DNA of 64,000 bases, taken from NCBI RefSeq assembly GCF_005116505.1, contig NZ_SWBR01000005.1, forward strand, positions 124,001-188,000, read 5' to 3'. Of this stretch, positions 61,692-64,000 are shown one piece after another; the first letter of the stretch is position 1; each line of letters starts with the position of its first letter. This stretch comes from Pedobacter polaris (GTDB lineage: Bacteria > Bacteroidota > Bacteroidia > Sphingobacteriales > Sphingobacteriaceae). The notes beneath the pieces were generated by a model, which saw only the letters and a list, made by a program, of their open reading frames with translations, was not told the origin of the DNA and made no database searches. The position numbers and the translations under genes are program-made.

Positions 61692-62977
61692 ATCTTGTTT
61701 TTCTTTAATGCTAAATAATAATCGCGTTCTGGTTTATCAAATTTTTCTATCGCATTGCGAAGTAAAACCCTTGGCATTGTTGCCGCATATTTAGCCAAGA
61801 AAGTTGTTAATTGATCCTTGTTTTTGTCGCCTGCGAAACGTAACATCCATCCCGTAGCCTTATGAATCAAATCTTCTTGGTCATTTAACAACATTTCAGC
61901 AATTTGGAAAGTATCATTTAAATCATTTTTCCTGATGAAATAACAAGTACTTAAAATTGCTGTACGTCTTTCCCAGATATTTTTTGAGGTTGCTAATTTG
62001 TATAAAATTGTTCTATCCTTATCAAATAAATATAAGCCTGTCATATACAAACAGCCCAAATCTACCAAGTCCCAATTGTTAATTCGATCATGGCGGCGCA
62101 TATAAAGTTCAAAAAATTCTGCCAACCTTACTGGGTTAATTTTTTTATCTCGTGCGGCTTTATCCATAATACTCATAGCACCAGTTCGAGCTTCGTGAAT
62201 CGGACTTTCTAATAATAACTCGATTTCTTCAATTGGCATTTGATTGCATTGTTTGGCCAATTCGAAAATGAAACCCATTTTTACGCCAATAAATTCGTCG
62301 CCAAAGCCATAATCTCCTTCTTCTGATTTAAAATAGCGAAGAATCTTTCTCAACTCTTCATTAGATTGATTCGCTTTTAAGATTTCAATAAAAGATTTGG
62401 CGGTTAATTCCATCTTATTCTTTAAAAACTCATCAGTAAAATGTTGTTTGTGTTTTGGGTGAGTAAATTTCTCATCATTAAAAGTTTTGGAATCTCCTTT
62501 TGGGATAGAAAGCGATTTCCAGTTTTGATTACAGAGCATTTTGCCCAAAAACACGATTTGCCCAACATGGTAAGGATAGTGGGCCAATTGTCTATTTATT
62601 GCTTCGGCAACTGTATGTCCTTGATTTCGGATATAGATCTCTTTTGCTAAGTCTTCGCTTGTTAGCGAAGTTATTGCGTTAAATAAACATTGCCAACCTG
62701 AATCCCATTTTTCTAAAAGTTCTTCTTTGCTGCCAATGTCATTTTTAAATTCTTCATCTCTATTGCGCCATTCTTTTTCGCCGTCAGTAGTTAAAAAATT
62801 GGTCCAACGAGAAAGCATATTGCCCCAAAGGTGTTTTACAACCATTGCGATGCTATTGCTCTCTTCGTTAAATTGCCAAAATAACTGCTCTTCGTTTAGT
62901 TGAGCAAAGGTTTTATCGCCGAGCATTTTGTAATATTCAAACTGCTTTTTAACGCTTTCTAGGTAATCATTGGTCAT
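61688..62977 (-). CDS. Fusion of DUF1572 (DinB-like) and AlkD-like DNA alkylation repair domains
   Basis: A 429-residue protein from the ATG at 62977 (in-frame ATGs at 62995 and 63016 overlap the upstream gene). Residues 1-165 are a DUF1572 domain (ESVKKQFEYYKMLGDKTFAQ, VVKHLWGNMLSRWTNFL, RQLAHYPYHVGQIVFLGKML with the metal-type His). Residues 185-429 are a HEAT-like helical solenoid (GDYGFGDEFIGVKMG, EARTGAMSIMD, WERRTAILSTCYFIRK, IHKATGWMLRFAGDK) typical of the AlkD glycosylases that remove alkylated bases. The two domains are usually separate genes. Its stop overlaps the next DinB-like gene. Confidence 0.87.
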   Translation of the reverse strand: MTNDYLESVKKQFEYYKMLGDKTFAQLNEEQLFWQFNEESNSIAMVVKHLWGNMLSRWTNFLTTDGEKEWRNRDEEFKNDIGSKEELLEKWDSGWQCLFNAITSLTSEDLAKEIYIRNQGHTVAEAINRQLAHYPYHVGQIVFLGKMLCNQNWKSLSIPKGDSKTFNDEKFTHPKHKQHFTDEFLKNKMELTAKSFIEILKANQSNEELRKILRYFKSEEGDYGFGDEFIGVKMGFIFELAKQCNQMPIEEIELLLESPIHEARTGAMSIMDKAARDKKINPVRLAEFFELYMRRHDRINNWDLVDLGCLYMTGLYLFDKDRTILYKLATSKNIWERRTAILSTCYFIRKNDLNDTFQIAEMLLNDQEDLIHKATGWMLRFAGDKNKDQLTTFLAKYAATMPRVLLRNAIEKFDKPERDYYLALKKNKI

Positions 62978-62987
62978 TGTAATTTGT

Positions 62988-63709
62988 TTATTCATCAACA
63001 CGAATGATAGTTCCATTTTCTATAGCTTCATCTTGGTCTATCGCAAATATCTGTTGTCCGACAGTTGTTGCATTAGCTAATGAATTTGTAGCCTTAAGTT
63101 CTAAAAACCTGTCAATTGAGGCAAAGCTTTCTTTATCACTTTGGCGTATTTTCGCCTGCATCTCTGTATCTACAACGCCAGGATAAATGGCAATGATTTT
63201 AGTGCCATTTATTACGCTGTCCTGTTCAAGTGCAACTGTTTTTGTCATCATGTCTATTGCTGCTTTCGTAGCGCAATAAACTGTCCAGCCGTAATAAGGT
63301 TTTGGGCGGCACCAGAAGAGATGTTGATGATATGTTTTTCACATGCCCAATCTTTCGTTAAACTAATCCATATTGAAGTTAATATTAAAGGTGCAACGGT
63401 GTTCAATTGAACAGATGCCTCAATGTCTTTTATATCCTCAATCCTTCCAATTTGCCCTAATGTTCCGGCATTATTGATAAGTGTTATTTGCTGTAAATCT
63501 TGCTGTTTAATATCGTCAAAAATGCCCGACAGTAAATCTCTAATTCCATCAGTTTTACTAAGGTCAAATTCAACCTGTTTAACGTTTTTAAAAGTTTCGT
63601 TTTTAGTTCTGGCAATTGAGAAAATCTGATAGCCATGGCTTTGGTAAGTTTCAATTATTCCTTTGCCTATTCCCTTACTTCCACCAGTGATGATAAGTAT
63701 TTTACTCAT
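62988..63709 (-). pseudogene. Short-chain dehydrogenase broken by a one-base frameshift
   Basis: The first frame starts MSKILIITGGSKGIGKGIIE at 63709, with INNAG, and runs into NISSGAAQNLITAGQF before a stop at 63254. The normal sequence continues in the next frame: PYYGWTVYCATKAAIDMMTK, then TVALEQ, YPGVVDTEMQ and a stop at 62988. The catalytic Tyr and Lys (YCATK) are in the displaced frame, so the product as read is inactive. One missing base near 63304, in the short C run of AACCTT, explains it. The restored protein of about 240 residues resembles benzil/sepiapterin reductase-type SDRs. Real decay and sequence error cannot be separated here. Confidence 0.85.
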
Positions 63710-63711
63710 TA

Positions 63712-64000
63712 TCAAATGTAATGATTATCAATATACTGTTTAGCTTGTTCTTGCGTTAGCGCAGAAAAATCGCGATATCGAAAATGTACATCTATAATTT
63801 CCTCAAGTGCTTGGCTAACAAGTTTTTTATTCTCCCAATTTTTAAGACTTGAAATTACTGTTGCCAAGCATCCTTTTTTATAAGCAATTTGACCAATTAC
63901 ATGCACCAAGGTATTTCTAACCCTTGCTGTTTTGTCATATTGTAATTCTTTTAGTAAAGGTAATATGTCTTGTGGGTATTTGCGACCCCTAAGCTCAATG
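63712..64000 (-). CDS. HEAT-repeat protein, C-terminal part (cut by window end)
   Basis: The frame is open from the window edge to a stop at 63712, giving 95 residues. The text LPLLKELQYDKTARVRNTLV, HVIGQIAYKKGCLATVISSL and VSQALEEIIDVHFRYRDF has the paired-helix form of HEAT repeats. It ends two bases before the short-chain dehydrogenase start and on the same strand, so it probably begins this operon or continues one. The function is unknown. Confidence 0.7.
   Translation of the reverse strand, partial: IELRGRKYPQDILPLLKELQYDKTARVRNTLVHVIGQIAYKKGCLATVISSLKNWENKKLVSQALEEIIDVHFRYRDFSALTQEQAKQYIDNHYI

Noticed and set aside
63004..63629. Three plus-strand frames of 60-89 residues
   Set aside because: They are shadows of the frameshifted dehydrogenase on the other strand.

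Overview
This AT-rich window comes from a member of the Bacteroidota, most likely a Sphingobacteriaceae species of the Pedobacter type. The evidence is two SusC/SusD outer-membrane uptake pairs, an ECF sigma/FecR signalling pair, DUF4293, DUF3667 and DUF2199 proteins, a 7TMR-DISM sensor, promoter boxes of the Bacteroidota form TAnnTTTG, and the short dispersed intergenic repeats common in that group. No rRNA, tRNA, CRISPR array, prophage or intact insertion sequence is visible.

Layout. 1-7285: the N-terminal part of aconitase (cut by the window start), a polysaccharide deacetylase, a TolC-like channel with a periplasmic adaptor but no pump, then gpsA, an alpha/beta hydrolase and an acyltransferase. 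7679-13050: a small secreted protein, a DEAD-box helicase with an RG-rich tail, and a minus-strand group (DUF4293, NudK, an orphan domain of a pseudouridine synthase, and a frameshifted DUF2199 gene). 13132-24664: truA, an ABC exporter, then sigma factor - FecR - SusC - SusD - two S51 (cyanophycinase-like) peptidases. 24661-38143: a small lipoprotein, a dicarboxylate symporter, a cupin, sucD, msrB, an RlpA-like protein, nrdB-nrdA, a CWC protein, and the agmatine-to-putrescine genes aguB/aguA with a four-helix-bundle gene between them, followed by fabG. 38190-52741: mainly housekeeping genes (L,D-transpeptidase, TRIC channel, a DivIC/FtsB-like protein, enolase, aquaporin, an ABC-2 exporter, carA, panB, an RluA-type synthase). 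52801-61111: a minus-strand polysaccharide locus with a membrane regulator, SusC, SusD and a GH30 lipoprotein. 61245-64000: DinB-like, DUF1572-AlkD fusion, a frameshifted short-chain dehydrogenase, and a HEAT protein cut by the window end.

The two SusC/SusD loci seem to be controlled differently. The first has an ECF sigma factor, a FecR anti-sigma and a SusC with an N-terminal STN signalling domain; its cargo genes are serine peptidases, which points to a peptide or polyamide substrate. The second has none of these. Upstream of it lies a membrane protein that joins a 7TMR-DISM sensor and a coiled coil to an IS1595-type transposase zinc ribbon without the catalytic domain. A motif that is repeated upstream of this SusC gene recurs in part at a similar distance upstream of the GH30 gene. 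This is the best candidate for a little-described regulatory system in the window.

The other main theme is short dispersed repeats. At least five families can be recognised by eye. Two of them have entered coding sequence and now encode the N-terminal extensions of AguA and FabG and the C-terminal end of AguA. Two genes (DUF2199 and the short-chain dehydrogenase) are each broken by what looks like one missing base in a short homopolymer, so either recent decay or sequence error is possible.
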